This document shows, one piece after another, positions 8,530 through 18,407 of a stretch of DNA of 44,833 bases. Source of the stretch: Alteromonadaceae bacterium (GTDB lineage Bacteria; Pseudomonadota; Gammaproteobacteria; Pseudomonadales; Oleiphilaceae); NCBI GenBank assembly GCA_013393545.1, contig JABXHG010000118.1, positions 1-44,833 of the forward strand. Direction: 5' to 3'. Both the position numbers and the translations under genes were made by a program. Under the pieces are notes generated by a model, which saw nothing but the letters and a program-made list of their open reading frames with translations, ran no database searches and was not told where the DNA came from. The first letter of the stretch is position 1, and every line of letters starts with the position of its first letter.

Positions 8530-10104
8530 ATGCGCAAGAACCTGCCCGTTACCGAACGTGAGATCAACATACCCGAGGGTATGCGCCTGATCAGCACCAC
8601 CACTTTGAAAGGTGTGATTACCTACTGTAACGACGATTTCGAAACCATCAGTGGCTTCACCCGCGAGGAGCTGATCGGCCAGGCTCATAACCTGATTCGC
8701 CATCCGGATATGCCCCCGGCGGTATTTGCCGACATGTGGGAATACCTGAAAGCCGGCAAGGCCTGGATGGGCGTGGTGAAAAACCGGGGGAAAAATGGCG
8801 ACCACTACTGGGTGAGCGCCTACGCCACGCCGATCTGGGAGAACGGTCAGATGGTGGGGTACGAATCGGTACGGGTGGCGGCCACCCGGGACCAGATTGC
8901 CCGGGCCGAGCGGTTGTATCGCAAGATCAATGTCGGACGGCTGACCTCCGCGTGGCGTAACAAGGTCATGTCCACGGGCCGCTCCGGCTGGCCATTCCTT
9001 TTATCCATGATTATCAGCCTGGGGGCACTCTGGCTGGATTCGCCGGCACTGGCGGGCGGGCTGATTGTGGGCTCGAACGTGCTGGCGTATTGGCTGGTGT
9101 TTCACTCGTTGTCACGGCGCCTGCAGGGTTTGCTCGATTTGCGACCGGATGCGTTCCAGGACCCCATTGTGGCCCGTACCTACAGCGATGAACGGGGGCT
9201 TATGTCGCGTCTGGCACTAGTATTGGTCAGTGAGCGGGCGCGGATTCGCACGGCATTGGCGCGGATTGACGACCAGGCCGAACACCTGTTCGAGCAGGCC
9301 GGCGCCACCCATGGCCACATTACCAGTGGCGCTCAGGCGATCTCGCGCCAGCGTGCGGAAACTGAACAGACCGCGTCTGCCATCAACGAAATGACCGCTT
9401 CCATCCAGGAAGTAGCGGAATCGGTGACCACCAATGCCCGCGAGGCGGAACAGACCAACCAGCTGGCGCACCAGGGGCGTGAGCGCAGTGGCGAGGCGTT
9501 GGCGGCCATTGAGCAGCTGGTTCAGCGGGTTAACGGCATTGGCGAATCGGTTGGCAAACTGGGCGAGGCCACGCGCACCATTGGTGAAGCGGCGGACCTG
9601 ATTACCGGCATTGCCGACCAGACCAACCTGCTGGCGCTGAATGCCGCGATTGAAGCGGCGCGGGCCGGTGAGCATGGCCGCGGTTTTGCCGTGGTGGCGG
9701 ATGAAGTCCGGGCGCTGGCACAGCGCACTCAGCAATCCACGGTGAAAATCCACGATGTGGTGGCGGGTTTCCGCACTCAGGTGGACGACACCATTGCCTC
9801 CGTGCGCAGTGGTGAAGCGCTGGCCGGTGACGGTCTGTCGAGAGTCCGGGAAGCAGCGGATTCGCTGGACACCATTGCCGGCTCGGTGGATTCGATTTCC
9901 GACAGCTTTATCACCATGTCGGCGGCGTTCGAGCAGCAGGGTCAGGTGTCTGAAGAGATTAATCAGCAGATCGTTAACATTGCGGGTCTGGCCGACGACA
10001 GCGACGAGCAGGCCGAATCGGCCCGCCAGAGCAGTGACGAACTGAGTGCCCAGGCACACGGCCTGAAAGACCTGATCGCCCGCTTTATCAGCCGCAATGG
10101 CTGA
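8530..10104 (+). CDS. Aer-like PAS-containing methyl-accepting chemotaxis protein
   Basis: Energy/redox taxis receptor of 524 aa in the inner membrane. Its N-terminal PAS domain (about residues 10-120) has the Aer-type block [20 protein letters not shown] and carries no periplasmic sensing domain; it presumably binds FAD. Two close hydrophobic helices (about 154-172 and 174-192) anchor the protein, followed by a linker and the cytoplasmic coiled-coil signalling domain with the hairpin tip [20 protein letters not shown] and the [10 protein letters not shown] segment that contacts CheA and CheW. The start is ATG 8530 ([10 protein letters not shown]), where homologues typically begin; the frame is open 19 codons more. 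It is a stand-alone gene with no che genes nearby. Confidence 0.92.
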   Translation: MRKNLPVTEREINIPEGMRLISTTTLKGVITYCNDDFETISGFTREELIGQAHNLIRHPDMPPAVFADMWEYLKAGKAWMGVVKNRGKNGDHYWVSAYATPIWENGQMVGYESVRVAATRDQIARAERLYRKINVGRLTSAWRNKVMSTGRSGWPFLLSMIISLGALWLDSPALAGGLIVGSNVLAYWLVFHSLSRRLQGLLDLRPDAFQDPIVARTYSDERGLMSRLALVLVSERARIRTALARIDDQAEHLFEQAGATHGHITSGAQAISRQRAETEQTASAINEMTASIQEVAESVTTNAREAEQTNQLAHQGRERSGEALAAIEQLVQRVNGIGESVGKLGEATRTIGEAADLITGIADQTNLLALNAAIEAARAGEHGRGFAVVADEVRALAQRTQQSTVKIHDVVAGFRTQVDDTIASVRSGEALAGDGLSRVREAADSLDTIAGSVDSISDSFITMSAAFEQQGQVSEEINQQIVNIAGLADDSDEQAESARQSSDELSAQAHGLKDLIARFISRNG

Positions 10105-10276
10105 GTGACAGTCGGATTTGCTCCGGTTGCGATGAAAAAATCACCAGTTGATACCCCGCCAGCACTGGTATAGCGGTGCCAGTGCTGGCAGAATCCCGCC
10201 CCAATTGCCCGGAACTTCCTTCCCGGCGCACATTCAATTCGTAGTTTCCTTAGCCAAAAGCACAGGAAGAACACTC

Positions 10277-11671
10277 ATGAGTCAGTCCAACTCCGCATCC
10301 AACGGCGGCACAGGGGTACGTGGTCTCTGGTCATCCCGGCTTGCTTTTATCCTGGCAGCGACCGGTTCGGCCGTCGGCCTTGGTAACGTCTGGAAGTTTC
10401 CCTATGTCACCGGCGAGAACGGCGGCGGCGCCTTCGTTCTGGTGTATCTGCTTTGCATTGCCATCATCGGTATTCCGATCATGATGGCCGAAGTCTTTAT
10501 CGGGCGGAACGGACGCCATAACCCGATTACCAGTTTCCGGCTGGTGGCCGAACGCAACCTGGTGTCGCCTGGTTGGCGCATTTCCGCCATCGTCGGCATG
10601 CTGGCCGCGTTTATTATCCTGTCATTTTATTCCGTGATCGGTGGCTGGGCCGCCTCCTATGTCGGTCATGCCGCGGCCGGTGATTTCACCGGTGGTACTG
10701 CCGAGTCGGTTGGCGAACTGTTCGGGGGGCTTCTGGCCAGCCCGGTACAGTTGCTGGGATGGCATACCCTGTTCATGGCCCTGGTGGTGTTTGTGGTGTC
10801 CCGGGGCCTGAAAGGGGGTCTGGAGCGCGCCGTGACCATTTTGATGCCGGCGCTGTTCGTCCTGTTGCTGCTGGTGGTGGGCTACGCTACCACAACCGGT
10901 CATTTCGGCGAAGCGGTCAGCTTCCTGTTCAATCCGGATTTTGGCGCCCTGACGGTGAAAGGTGTTCTGGTGGCTTTGGGTCACGCTTTTTTCACCCTGA
11001 GCCTGGGCATGGCGATCATGATGGCTTACGGCTCTTACCTGGGTAACGATGTGAACATCGGCCGCACGGCGATCAGTGTGGCGATCATGGATACCGTGGT
11101 GGCCCTGCTGGCGGGCCTGGCGATTTTCCCGGTGGTGTTTGCCAACGGCCTGGAAGCCGGCGCCGGCCCTGGCCTGATCTTCCAGACCCTGCCGCTGGCC
11201 TTTGGCAATATGCCCATGGGCAGCCTGTTTGGCACGCTGTTCTTCGTACTGCTGCTGTTCGCCGCCTGGACATCCGGCATCTCCCTGCTGGAACCGGTGG
11301 TTGAATGGGTGGAAGAAAAAACCACTCTGGGCCGCACCGGCAGTGCCGTGCTGGCGGGCGGTGCCTGCTGGGCGCTGGGTATTGTTTCCATCCTGTCGCT
11401 GAACGTCTGGTCGGATGTCACGCCTTTGGGCATGTTTTCGGCGTTTGAAGGTAAGACCATCTTTGATCTGCTGGATTACTTCACCGCCAATATCATGCTG
11501 CCGCTGTCCGGCCTGCTGACCGCCGTGTTCGTTGGCTGGTTCGTGGCGAAGGAATCGCTGAAGAACGATCTGGATCTGCAGGGTGGCGGCTTCAACCTGT
11601 GGTATAACCTGATCCGGTTTGTGACCCCGGTTGCGGTGTTGATTGTGTTTATCTACAACCTCACTGCCTGA
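10277..11671 (+). CDS. Sodium-dependent transporter, NSS/SNF family
   Basis: LeuT-fold symporter of 464 aa for amino acids or similar solutes, driven by sodium. The signature of the first broken helix is clear, AATGSAVGLGNVWKFPY (about residues 27-43), followed by GENGGGAFVLVY. About eleven to twelve membrane segments follow, as in bacterial NSS proteins. The start is ATG 10277 with AGGAAG just upstream; the frame open from 10148 adds a region without signal. A strong terminator ends the unit. The substrate is not predictable from sequence alone. Confidence 0.92.
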   Translation: MSQSNSASNGGTGVRGLWSSRLAFILAATGSAVGLGNVWKFPYVTGENGGGAFVLVYLLCIAIIGIPIMMAEVFIGRNGRHNPITSFRLVAERNLVSPGWRISAIVGMLAAFIILSFYSVIGGWAASYVGHAAAGDFTGGTAESVGELFGGLLASPVQLLGWHTLFMALVVFVVSRGLKGGLERAVTILMPALFVLLLLVVGYATTTGHFGEAVSFLFNPDFGALTVKGVLVALGHAFFTLSLGMAIMMAYGSYLGNDVNIGRTAISVAIMDTVVALLAGLAIFPVVFANGLEAGAGPGLIFQTLPLAFGNMPMGSLFGTLFFVLLLFAAWTSGISLLEPVVEWVEEKTTLGRTGSAVLAGGACWALGIVSILSLNVWSDVTPLGMFSAFEGKTIFDLLDYFTANIMLPLSGLLTAVFVGWFVAKESLKNDLDLQGGGFNLWYNLIRFVTPVAVLIVFIYNLTA

Positions 11672-11692
11672 TCGAAGCGCCCTACGGGCAAA

Positions 11693-11734
11693 GAAAAACC
11701 CGCTATCGGTGTCAGCCGGTAGCGGTTTTTTTTT
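11693..11734 (+). terminator. Intrinsic terminator after the NSS transporter gene
   Basis: A 10-bp stem (about 11700-11709 with 11716-11725, one G-T/A-C irregularity) and a 9-base T run follow the NSS stop codon by about 25 bases. The A run on the left makes it usable on the other strand too, behind the TetR gene. Confidence 0.88.
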
Positions 11735-11823
11735 GTGAGTCGGGCTACAGAGTAAGTGTTTTAAAGAAAGTTTCAGAGTGTGGCTGATATCAATGCCTTG
11801 CCTGAAACAAAAGAATTTGGGCT

Positions 11824-12408
11824 CTATACCTTACCACCCAGCAAAATACGTACTGCAGTGCACGCATCTTCCAGCTCGTCTTCCTGTGGTTCCCGGCCAC
11901 CGATCAGGTCGCTGTACAGGCAGGATTCGGCGATCCGGATCATGAAGTAGGAAAGGCTTTGTATGTTCATGGGTGGTGTCAGATGGCCGGCCCGGATTTC
12001 GTCTTTCAGCAGGCGGGTGTTCAGCTCCACGGTGCGGGTGTGCAATGTGGAGTGGGAGGACGTTAGCATTTTCAGCGCGTATTCGGGGTCCTGGTGCAGG
12101 AACTTGCGCAGGGGTTTGAAGTGCAGCGCGGTCACGTTGATGTAGCGGTACACGCCAACGATGTAGTCGATGCCCTGGCCGGGGGTTTTGGCGCGGGCTT
12201 CTTTATAAAGCGGTTCGTACAGTGACCAGAGGATTTCGGCAATAAGCAGGTCGCGGTTGCCTACCCAGCGGAACAGGGTGGCGCGGCCGATGTTGAGGTC
12301 ATCGGCGAGGGCGGCGAGGCTGATTTTTTCGCCTTTGAGCCACATTTTTCGGGCGCGGCGGAAGGCGTCCAGGGGCGTTGCTTTGGTGTGTTGTGGGGGC
12401 ACTGCCAC
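11824..12408 (-). CDS. TetR/AcrR family transcriptional regulator
   Basis: 194-aa DNA-binding regulator. The N-terminal helix-turn-helix is clear: ISLAALADDLNIGRATLFRW then VGNRDLLIAEILW (residues about 29-61), the TetR pattern. The C-terminal half is all-helical and resembles the QsdR-type ligand domain, a weaker call. The start codon is a GTG at 12408 preceded by GAGGT. Neighbours give no clear target: upstream on the same strand lie the exonuclease and DUF294 genes, and the NSS transporter converges on it. The ligand is unknown. Confidence 0.86.
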   Translation of the reverse strand: MAVPPQHTKATPLDAFRRARKMWLKGEKISLAALADDLNIGRATLFRWVGNRDLLIAEILWSLYEPLYKEARAKTPGQGIDYIVGVYRYINVTALHFKPLRKFLHQDPEYALKMLTSSHSTLHTRTVELNTRLLKDEIRAGHLTPPMNIQSLSYFMIRIAESCLYSDLIGGREPQEDELEDACTAVRILLGGKV

Positions 12409-12473
12409 CTCTGTTCGGAATTTGCAGGTATTCTAGCGGGCTCGGGCGGTTTTGCCTATGTGGCCTGAAGGGG

Positions 12474-13181
12474 CTAAACCCACAAATCCCCCACAGGCGC
12501 ATCTGCACTGAAATGGTGCAGGATCTGAGCCTGTAACAGCTCCGCCGTGGCGATGGCATCGATCAGGGCGTTGTGGCCGGCATAGTGGGGCAGATGGTAG
12601 CGCAGGCGGCTGTCGGCCAGGCGGATGGACAGGGGCTCGGCGCCCAGCAGACGTTTGAAGAAACCGGGGCTGCGGTCCGGGTGTAGGTGGGCCTCGATGG
12701 CCATGGTGTCGATCACCGGGAAGCGCAGTTCCTCCTGCAGCCGCCACTGCAGCGCCTTGTTCAGAAACGGGCGTTCTATATTTCGATAATGCACCACCGG
12801 AACGCGGCCATTAAGGTAGCCAAACAAGGTGTCCAGCACTTCGCTTAAATCCGGCGCTTCCTCAATCTCGCTGTGAGTGATGCCGTGGATGGTTACCGAC
12901 GTCTGGTGCAGTGGCAGTTGTGGCTTTACCACCTGATGCCAGGCTTTGCCCAGCTGTATGCCCTCCAGAGTGAAGGGCACCACGCCAACGCTGACGATGG
13001 CATGTTCTTCGGCATCCAGACCGGTGGTTTCAAAATCCAGGGCCAGCAAGGGCACGTCCCGTATGGGCGTTTCCGGGTCGGGGCAGCCGGCTTCATAAAA
13101 CGCACGAATGAGGCTGCTTTGGGCTTCGGAGGCCAGGGCCTGGTAGCGCTCGGGCCAGGTACCGGGAGGCAGTTCAGACAT
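12474..13181 (-). CDS. DEDDh 3'-5' exonuclease (DnaQ/PolC-epsilon-like)
   Basis: 235-aa exonuclease of the DNA polymerase III epsilon superfamily. ExoI is LALDFETTGLD (about residues 47-57), the middle motif is HGITHSEIEEAP, and ExoIII is HYAGHNALIDAIATAEL with the catalytic His and Asp. There is no polymerase domain and no clamp-binding signature, so it is a stand-alone exonuclease. Its start overlaps the end of the cNMP/CBS/DUF294 gene by 8 bases, so the two are translationally coupled. This pair is common in pseudomonads and marine gammaproteobacteria, though the reason is not established. Confidence 0.9.
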   Translation of the reverse strand: MSELPPGTWPERYQALASEAQSSLIRAFYEAGCPDPETPIRDVPLLALDFETTGLDAEEHAIVSVGVVPFTLEGIQLGKAWHQVVKPQLPLHQTSVTIHGITHSEIEEAPDLSEVLDTLFGYLNGRVPVVHYRNIERPFLNKALQWRLQEELRFPVIDTMAIEAHLHPDRSPGFFKRLLGAEPLSIRLADSRLRYHLPHYAGHNALIDAIATAELLQAQILHHFSADAPVGDLWV

Positions 13182-15048
13182 TCCGCACCCCCCCCGCGTT
13201 GTAGCGGAAACGCAGGAATTTCTGGGCGTTGCTGACCACCTGGAAGGCGTCTTTCAGGTGGCTGCGTTCAAACGGCGACAGGTCTTCGGGCCGTACGTTG
13301 TTGTCCGGTTCCCGGTCTTCCTCGATGGCCAGGGCCTGGTGGCGAATGCGCACAATGGAAATGAACTCCAGGGCATCGCGCAGGTTGCCGGCGTCGTCTT
13401 CCATCAAAAGCTCGGTTTTCTCGATGTCGCGCAGACGTTCGAAGGAGTTTTGTGAGCGGCTGCCGCAGGCCAGGGCGTGCACGCGAATCAGGTCGGAAAC
13501 CGGTGCGGTGCCCCGGCGTTTGAGGTTGAAGCTTTTCTGGTGCCGGCCGTCTTCTTCCAGCACAAAGGTACGGAAAAAGCCCAGGGGCGGCGTCCGGTTC
13601 AGGGCGTTGCGGGCCAGGAAGGTCAGGAAACGCTGGCTGTTGGAGGCTTTTTCAGCAACCAGGTTCTTGAGCTCTTCGGCAAACCGGGTTTCACCATGGA
13701 TGCCATCCAGATCGAAGAAGATGTTGCTGTTTAGCAGTGCTTCGGCCTTGGGGTTGTCGATCCAGTCGGTGAAGTACTCCTTCCAGACTTTCAACGGCTG
13801 GCGCCATTTCACGTTGGTGGCCATGATGTCGCCGGTGCAGTAGGTGTAGCCGCATTCCGCCAGGCCGTCGGACACAAACTTGGCCAGCGCCAGGAAGTAT
13901 TCGTCGTGCTCCTCGGGGATGCAGCTGTCGTCCAGCACCATGGCGTTGTCCTGGTCGGTGACCACCAGCTGTTCGTCCCGGGCCATGGAACCGAGGGCCA
14001 TGAAGCAATAGGGCACCGGTGGCGGACCGAGTTTTTCCTCGCCCAGCTCCAGCAGTCGCTGGCTGAAGCTGCGGCCAATGCCGGCCATGGCGCTGCCAAT
14101 CATGTGGGAGTTGGCGTCTTCGTTGACCATGCGCACGAAGCTGTCGCGGATATCCAGGCTGAGTTTTTTCAGGCCTTTCACATCCTGTTGGTGGTAGATG
14201 TTGCTGACCAGGTACAGGCTGCTCTGGCTCTCGTATTTGACGATATCCGACAACGCCACCACGCCGCGAATTTCATCGCCTTCCATGACTGGCAGGTGGT
14301 GCACATTGTTGTGCAGCATGGTGAGCATGGCTTCGAAAATGTAGCTTCGGGCGCTGATGGTGATCAGGTCTTCGGACATGATCTCGCTGATCGGCGTTTC
14401 CGAGGCCAGCGCGTTGGTCACCGCGCGGGTGCGCAGGTCCCGGTCGGTAATGATGCCCTTGAGCCGGTGCCTGTTGTCGGCGTCATCCACCAGAAGCAGT
14501 GCCGAGACGCCGTTGTCGGTCATTATCCGGGCGGCTTCCTGCAGGCGCACGGTGGCCGGGGCACAGATGGGCTGGCGGGAGATCAGCCGGGTGACCTTGG
14601 CGGTCATCAGCTCGTTGGATTTTTCCTGGCGAGAGACCGCCGAGCGCAGACGGCTGCGGTCTTCAACTTCAACGAAATCGGCGAAGTTTTCGTCGTTTTC
14701 CCATAGATACTGGAAAGTCTCGAATGGAATCTTGTAAACCAGGGTGTCTTCCAGGGCTTTGGCCGGGAAGCGTACCTGTTGATTGCGCAGCAATCCGAAT
14801 TGGCCGAAGATTTCCCCTTCGGTGACCCGGTTGTACAGCTCGCCCGAACGCCGGTAAATTTCCACCGCGCCGCTGCGCACGTAATGCAGCCAGTAGTTTT
14901 GCTGCTTCAGTTCAAGAATGTCGGTGCCGGCGCGGTAATAGGCCACTTCAATGCTGGTGACAATGTGCTCGAGCATGTCTTCGGGCATTTCATCAAAAGG
15001 CGGGTACTGGGCAATGTGGTTGCGAATATCGAGCAGCTCTGCCTGCAT
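13174..15048 (-). CDS. cNMP-binding/CBS/DUF294 nucleotidyltransferase-like protein
   Basis: 624-aa cytoplasmic signalling protein. Domains in order: a cyclic-nucleotide-binding-like beta barrel (about 10-130, with EGEIFGQFGLL), a CBS pair (about 155-275, with TDRDLRTRAV and LPVMEGDEIRGVVALSDIV), a DUF294 nucleotidyltransferase-like domain (about 300-440, with LGSMARDEQLVVTDQDNAM) and a helical DUF294 C-terminal domain. The GSxxRxE...TDQDxA motif keeps the acidic metal-binding pair. GlnD-like uridylyl or adenylyl transfer is possible but unproved. The start is ATG 15048 with GGAG ten bases upstream. The exonuclease gene overlaps its end. Family members often lie beside acetate/carbon metabolism genes; that context is absent here. 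Confidence 0.9.
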   Translation of the reverse strand: MQAELLDIRNHIAQYPPFDEMPEDMLEHIVTSIEVAYYRAGTDILELKQQNYWLHYVRSGAVEIYRRSGELYNRVTEGEIFGQFGLLRNQQVRFPAKALEDTLVYKIPFETFQYLWENDENFADFVEVEDRSRLRSAVSRQEKSNELMTAKVTRLISRQPICAPATVRLQEAARIMTDNGVSALLLVDDADNRHRLKGIITDRDLRTRAVTNALASETPISEIMSEDLITISARSYIFEAMLTMLHNNVHHLPVMEGDEIRGVVALSDIVKYESQSSLYLVSNIYHQQDVKGLKKLSLDIRDSFVRMVNEDANSHMIGSAMAGIGRSFSQRLLELGEEKLGPPPVPYCFMALGSMARDEQLVVTDQDNAMVLDDSCIPEEHDEYFLALAKFVSDGLAECGYTYCTGDIMATNVKWRQPLKVWKEYFTDWIDNPKAEALLNSNIFFDLDGIHGETRFAEELKNLVAEKASNSQRFLTFLARNALNRTPPLGFFRTFVLEEDGRHQKSFNLKRRGTAPVSDLIRVHALACGSRSQNSFERLRDIEKTELLMEDDAGNLRDALEFISIVRIRHQALAIEEDREPDNNVRPEDLSPFERSHLKDAFQVVSNAQKFLRFRYNAGGVRNV

Positions 15049-15154
15049 GGGCTCTCCGTGTTGGTCGCCGGTTTTATTGTGTTTGGCTGACTATAGCAGC
15101 TGTCGGTTTTCATGGTGTACCTTTGCCGCAGATTAACCAGACGGGACACTAGCA

Positions 15155-15691
15155 ATGGGCAAGAAAGTATTAGTGACGGGCGGTATTCGCTCCGGTAAAA
15201 CCGCACTGGCCGAACAGCGGGCGATGGCGGCGGATTGCGCGGTGTTTTACGTGGCCACGGCGACAGCCGGCGATGATGAAATGGCCGCCAGAATCGAACG
15301 CCATCGCCAACACAGGCCCGACGACTGGGGGCTGGTGGAAGAGCCGTTGCGACTGGGCGAGGTGTTGTTGGACTTCCGCAAGCAGCCCTGTGAGCCACCG
15401 TTGTTGCTGATTGACTGCATGAGCCTGTGGCTGAGCAACCTGCTGTTCGCCGGTGGTGAGGTGTTCAGCGAGGAAAAAGCGTTGTTTTTACAGGAAGTGG
15501 CCGAGTATCCGGGAGACCTGGTGGTGGTCACCAACGAAGTGGGGCTGGGCACTATCGGCATGGATGCCCTCACCCGTCGGTTTGCCGACGAGCTGGGCTG
15601 GATGAATCAGGCTCTGGCCGAGCGCTGCGATGAAGTAGTGATGTCGGTGGCTGGCTTGCCGCTGACGCTTAACGCTCAGGCGCCGGCGTGA
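15155..15691 (+). CDS. cobU: Adenosylcobinamide kinase/adenosylcobinamide-phosphate guanylyltransferase
   Basis: Bifunctional enzyme of the nucleotide-loop pathway: it phosphorylates adenosylcobinamide and then transfers GMP to give adenosylcobinamide-GDP, the substrate of CobS. 178 aa, the normal length. The P-loop is GGIRSGKT (residues 10-16 region), the guanylylated histidine lies in ARIERHRQHRP (His50), and LIDCMSLWLSNLL and TNEVGLGTIGMD are typical. The start is ATG 15155. Its 3' end overlaps the 3' end of the convergent cobC gene by 23 bases. It is the first gene of the B12 region and has no riboswitch in front. Confidence 0.95.
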   Translation: MGKKVLVTGGIRSGKTALAEQRAMAADCAVFYVATATAGDDEMAARIERHRQHRPDDWGLVEEPLRLGEVLLDFRKQPCEPPLLLIDCMSLWLSNLLFAGGEVFSEEKALFLQEVAEYPGDLVVVTNEVGLGTIGMDALTRRFADELGWMNQALAERCDEVVMSVAGLPLTLNAQAPA

Positions 15692-16283
15692 GGCTAAGCA
15701 TGCTACGGAAGATGCCAAACTCTGACTGGTCCACGCGAATGCGAGTGCGGCAACCGTAGGGCACGGCCAGGCCGGTGAACGAGCGTTCCAGGGGAATGCC
15801 GAGGATGTCAGCCAGCACCATGCGGATCACGCCGCCGTGGCAGACCACCAGAACCTTCTGGCCCACCAGTTTTTGTTGCCATTGGCCAAAGCTTTCGGTG
15901 ACCCGCTGATAGAAATCCGGTACTGGTTCGCCGCCCGGTGGGATGTGGTGGATGGCGTCCTGCCAGAACTTGTCCAGCTGGTCGCCATAGCGCTGCTGAA
16001 CCTGTTCGGCGGTCAGGCCTTCCCATTCGCCAAAGCCGATTTCACGTAGATCTTCTTCGATGTGAAGAGGGAGCTGGCGCTGTTCTGCCAGTTTTTCCGC
16101 AAACTTCCGGCACCGGGCCATGGGCGAGCTGACGATGACGTTCCAGTGGTCGTCACCGCTCACCGCCGCCTGCATCTGCTGCCAACCTTTGGCGCTTAGA
16201 GGGTCGTTCTGGCTGCCCCGGAACATGGGGCCGCCTTCCGGTTCGCCGTGGCGGATGAGGTCGATCACGGTGGTGGTGTTCAT
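15669..16283 (-). CDS. cobC: Alpha-ribazole-phosphate phosphatase (histidine phosphatase family)
   Basis: 204-aa phosphatase that removes the 5' phosphate from alpha-ribazole phosphate or adenosylcobalamin phosphate in the last steps of B12 assembly. The phosphoglycerate-mutase fold is shown by the catalytic IRHGEPEGG (His near residue 12), SPMARCRKFAE, a later GFGEWEG with Glu, and VVCHGGVIRMVL with the second His. Phosphatases of this kind are promiscuous, and the specific name rests on the position: the gene starts directly after the cobT stop codon (TGAATG). The 3' end overlaps cobU on the other strand. Confidence 0.88.
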   Translation of the reverse strand: MNTTTVIDLIRHGEPEGGPMFRGSQNDPLSAKGWQQMQAAVSGDDHWNVIVSSPMARCRKFAEKLAEQRQLPLHIEEDLREIGFGEWEGLTAEQVQQRYGDQLDKFWQDAIHHIPPGGEPVPDFYQRVTESFGQWQQKLVGQKVLVVCHGGVIRMVLADILGIPLERSFTGLAVPYGCRTRIRVDQSEFGIFRSMLSLTPAPER

Positions 16284-17342
16284 TCAGGCTCCGGATTTGT
16301 CGCTGACGCCGGCATCGGCGAAGGTGGCCATTTGATTATGCAGTGCGCAGGCTGTGCGCAACAGGGGCACGGCAACAGCGGCACCGCTGCCTTCGCCCAG
16401 GCGCATGCCCAGGTTCAGCAACGGCTGTGCGTTCAAGGCTTCCAGTACCGATTGATGGCCGGGTTCGGCCGAGCGGTGGCTGAACAACAGCCAATTACGA
16501 ACGCCCGGTTGGATTTCCGTGGCAACCAGGGCCGCCACGGAAACGATGAAGCCGTCCACCAGCACCGGGATGCGGCGGGCGGCACAACCGAGTATGGCGC
16601 CGGTGAGCCCGGCGATTTCGAAACCGCCGAGGGAGGTCAGTACGCTGAGAGGTTCGCGGTTGTCGCCGTGGCGCTCCAGCGCGGTTTGCACCACCCGGGC
16701 CTTGTGGCTGACGCCGTTCTCGTCCAGCCCGGTGCCCGGGCCAACGAGTGCCTGTGACGGGTGGCCGAGCAAGGCACTGGCCAGTGCCGCCGCGCTGGTG
16801 GTGTTGCCAATACCCATGTCGCCACCGATAAACAGCCGGGCCTGATTGTCGGCGGCCCGCTGCGCCGCCTGATCGCCGGCGTTCAGGGCTTTTTCCAGCT
16901 GGTCGCCGGTCAGTGCTTTGGTTTTGGCAAAGTTTTCGGTGGTGGGTGCAATAACCTGGTGCAACACGCCGGAAAGTTCCGGGACCTCGCCCACGGTACC
17001 CAGGTTGATGACTTCCAGTTGAGCGTCCAGTTCCCGGGCGAGCACGCTGATGGCCGCGCCACCGCCGGCAAAATTGGCGATCATCTGTGCGGTAACAGCC
17101 TGTGGAAAGGCAGAGATGCCCTCCTCGCACACGCCGTGGTCGCCGGCGAAAACCGCAATGTGTACCTGCTCCAGGGTTGGTGATTCGCAGCTCTGCAGAG
17201 CTGCCAGTTCAATTGCCACCTGTTCCAGAATGCCGAGAGAACCGGGCGGCTTGGTAAGTACTTGCTGACGCTCTCGGGCAAGCTGACCGTGGCGGGCGCT
17301 GGGCTCGGGAGGTGGTTGAGTGCAGCTGATCGGCAAGGGCAT
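16284..17342 (-). CDS. cobT: Nicotinate-nucleotide:dimethylbenzimidazole phosphoribosyltransferase
   Basis: 352-aa enzyme that joins 5,6-dimethylbenzimidazole to ribose phosphate from nicotinate mononucleotide, giving alpha-ribazole phosphate, the lower ligand of B12. Hallmarks are [17 protein letters not shown] near the N-terminus, [31 protein letters not shown] and [14 protein letters not shown] Glu near residue 320 is expected as the catalytic base; [11 protein letters not shown] fits it. The message has AGGA about nine bases before ATG 17342. It is transcribed with cobC and is divergent from cbiB across about 110 bases. Confidence 0.95.
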   Translation of the reverse strand: MPLPISCTQPPPEPSARHGQLARERQQVLTKPPGSLGILEQVAIELAALQSCESPTLEQVHIAVFAGDHGVCEEGISAFPQAVTAQMIANFAGGGAAISVLARELDAQLEVINLGTVGEVPELSGVLHQVIAPTTENFAKTKALTGDQLEKALNAGDQAAQRAADNQARLFIGGDMGIGNTTSAAALASALLGHPSQALVGPGTGLDENGVSHKARVVQTALERHGDNREPLSVLTSLGGFEIAGLTGAILGCAARRIPVLVDGFIVSVAALVATEIQPGVRNWLLFSHRSAEPGHQSVLEALNAQPLLNLGMRLGEGSGAAVAVPLLRTACALHNQMATFADAGVSDKSGA

Positions 17343-17454
17343 GGGATGTTTCCTGGTGGCCTTTGGAGCGATGGATGTTCCGTCGCACCGGTTTGGGTGT
17401 CAAGTTGAGTGGGCTGTCGGGTAGACTTGCCCGCACTTTGTTCGGGGAGTGTTG

Positions 17455-18405
17455 ATGGTGGAAACCTGGGTTTTGCCGGTGATCGTGTGCATTGCGGCTG
17501 TGTTGCTGGACCATGTGCTGGGTGAACCCCGAAACTGGCACCCGTTGGTGGGTTTCGGCAACCTGGTGGGACGGGTGGAGCGACGGTTGAACCGGCGGCC
17601 GGAAAGCCCGGGCAGAGCCTTGTCGGCTGGTGGATTGGGTTTGCTGGTGCTGTGCGCACCGTTTGTGGGGTTGGCATGGCTGGCCGAGCATTGGTTGGGC
17701 GGCTGGCTGCTACTGATTGCTCAGGTATCGGTGCTTTGGCTGGCGCTGTCTTTGCGCGGGCTGGCGGAGCACGGTCGGGCGGTCTCGGAGCCACTGGCCC
17801 GGGGCGATCTTGAGGAAGCCCGGCGCCGGGTGAGTTACATCGTCAGCCGTGATGCCGCCGCCCTGGATGAAGCCGGGGTGGCGGCGGCTGCTTCCGAGTC
17901 CATGTTGGAGAACGGGGCCGATGCGGTCTTTGCCAGCCTGTTCTGGTTTCTGTTGGCGGGGTTGCCGGGAGTGGTGCTGCATCGGCTGGTGAATACACTG
18001 GATGCCATGTGGGGCTATCGGAATGCCCGTTTTCTGTATTTTGGCCGTTGTGCGGCGCGGCTGGACGACGCCATGAACTGGGTGCCGGCGCGCCTGACCG
18101 CTCTGACTTACGCTTTGGTGGGCCACACCCGAACGGCGTTTCGTTGCTGGCGCCAGCAGGCCGGTGCATGGGACAGCCCCAATGCGGGGCCGGTCATGGC
18201 GGCCGGCGCCGGTGCTCTGTCGGTAACGCTGGGCGGGCCGGCTCCCTATGCCGGAGGCCTGAAGCAAAGGCCGGTACTGGGCGTGGGGCCGGCCCCCGGG
18301 GCGGATACCGTCGAAAATGCCATCCGTCTGGTACAGCGAGGAGTGACACTCTGGTTACTGGCACTGGTGTGCGCCGGTCTGCTTGATGGGTTGTCCGGAG
18401 GATGA
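17455..18405 (+). CDS. cbiB: Adenosylcobinamide-phosphate synthase CbiB (CobD of aerobic nomenclature)
   Basis: Inner-membrane enzyme, 316 aa, that attaches (R)-1-aminopropan-2-ol or its O-phosphate to adenosylcobyric acid. Typical blocks: [21 protein letters not shown], then [49 protein letters not shown], and [13 protein letters not shown]. Several hydrophobic helices are present. The start is ATG 17455, with GGGGAG at 17444-17449; two upstream in-frame codons (GTG 17449, TTG 17452) overlap the ribosome site. The next gene, cobD, starts three bases after the stop, so the substrate-making decarboxylase and this enzyme are co-expressed. Confidence 0.95.
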   Translation: MVETWVLPVIVCIAAVLLDHVLGEPRNWHPLVGFGNLVGRVERRLNRRPESPGRALSAGGLGLLVLCAPFVGLAWLAEHWLGGWLLLIAQVSVLWLALSLRGLAEHGRAVSEPLARGDLEEARRRVSYIVSRDAAALDEAGVAAAASESMLENGADAVFASLFWFLLAGLPGVVLHRLVNTLDAMWGYRNARFLYFGRCAARLDDAMNWVPARLTALTYALVGHTRTAFRCWRQQAGAWDSPNAGPVMAAGAGALSVTLGGPAPYAGGLKQRPVLGVGPAPGADTVENAIRLVQRGVTLWLLALVCAGLLDGLSGG

Positions 18406-18407
18406 GA

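Noticed and set aside
12873..13235. ORFs antisense to the exonuclease and DUF294 genes, and many similar long antisense ORFs
   Set aside because: High GC content gives long open frames opposite real genes; they lack ribosome sites and recognisable motifs.
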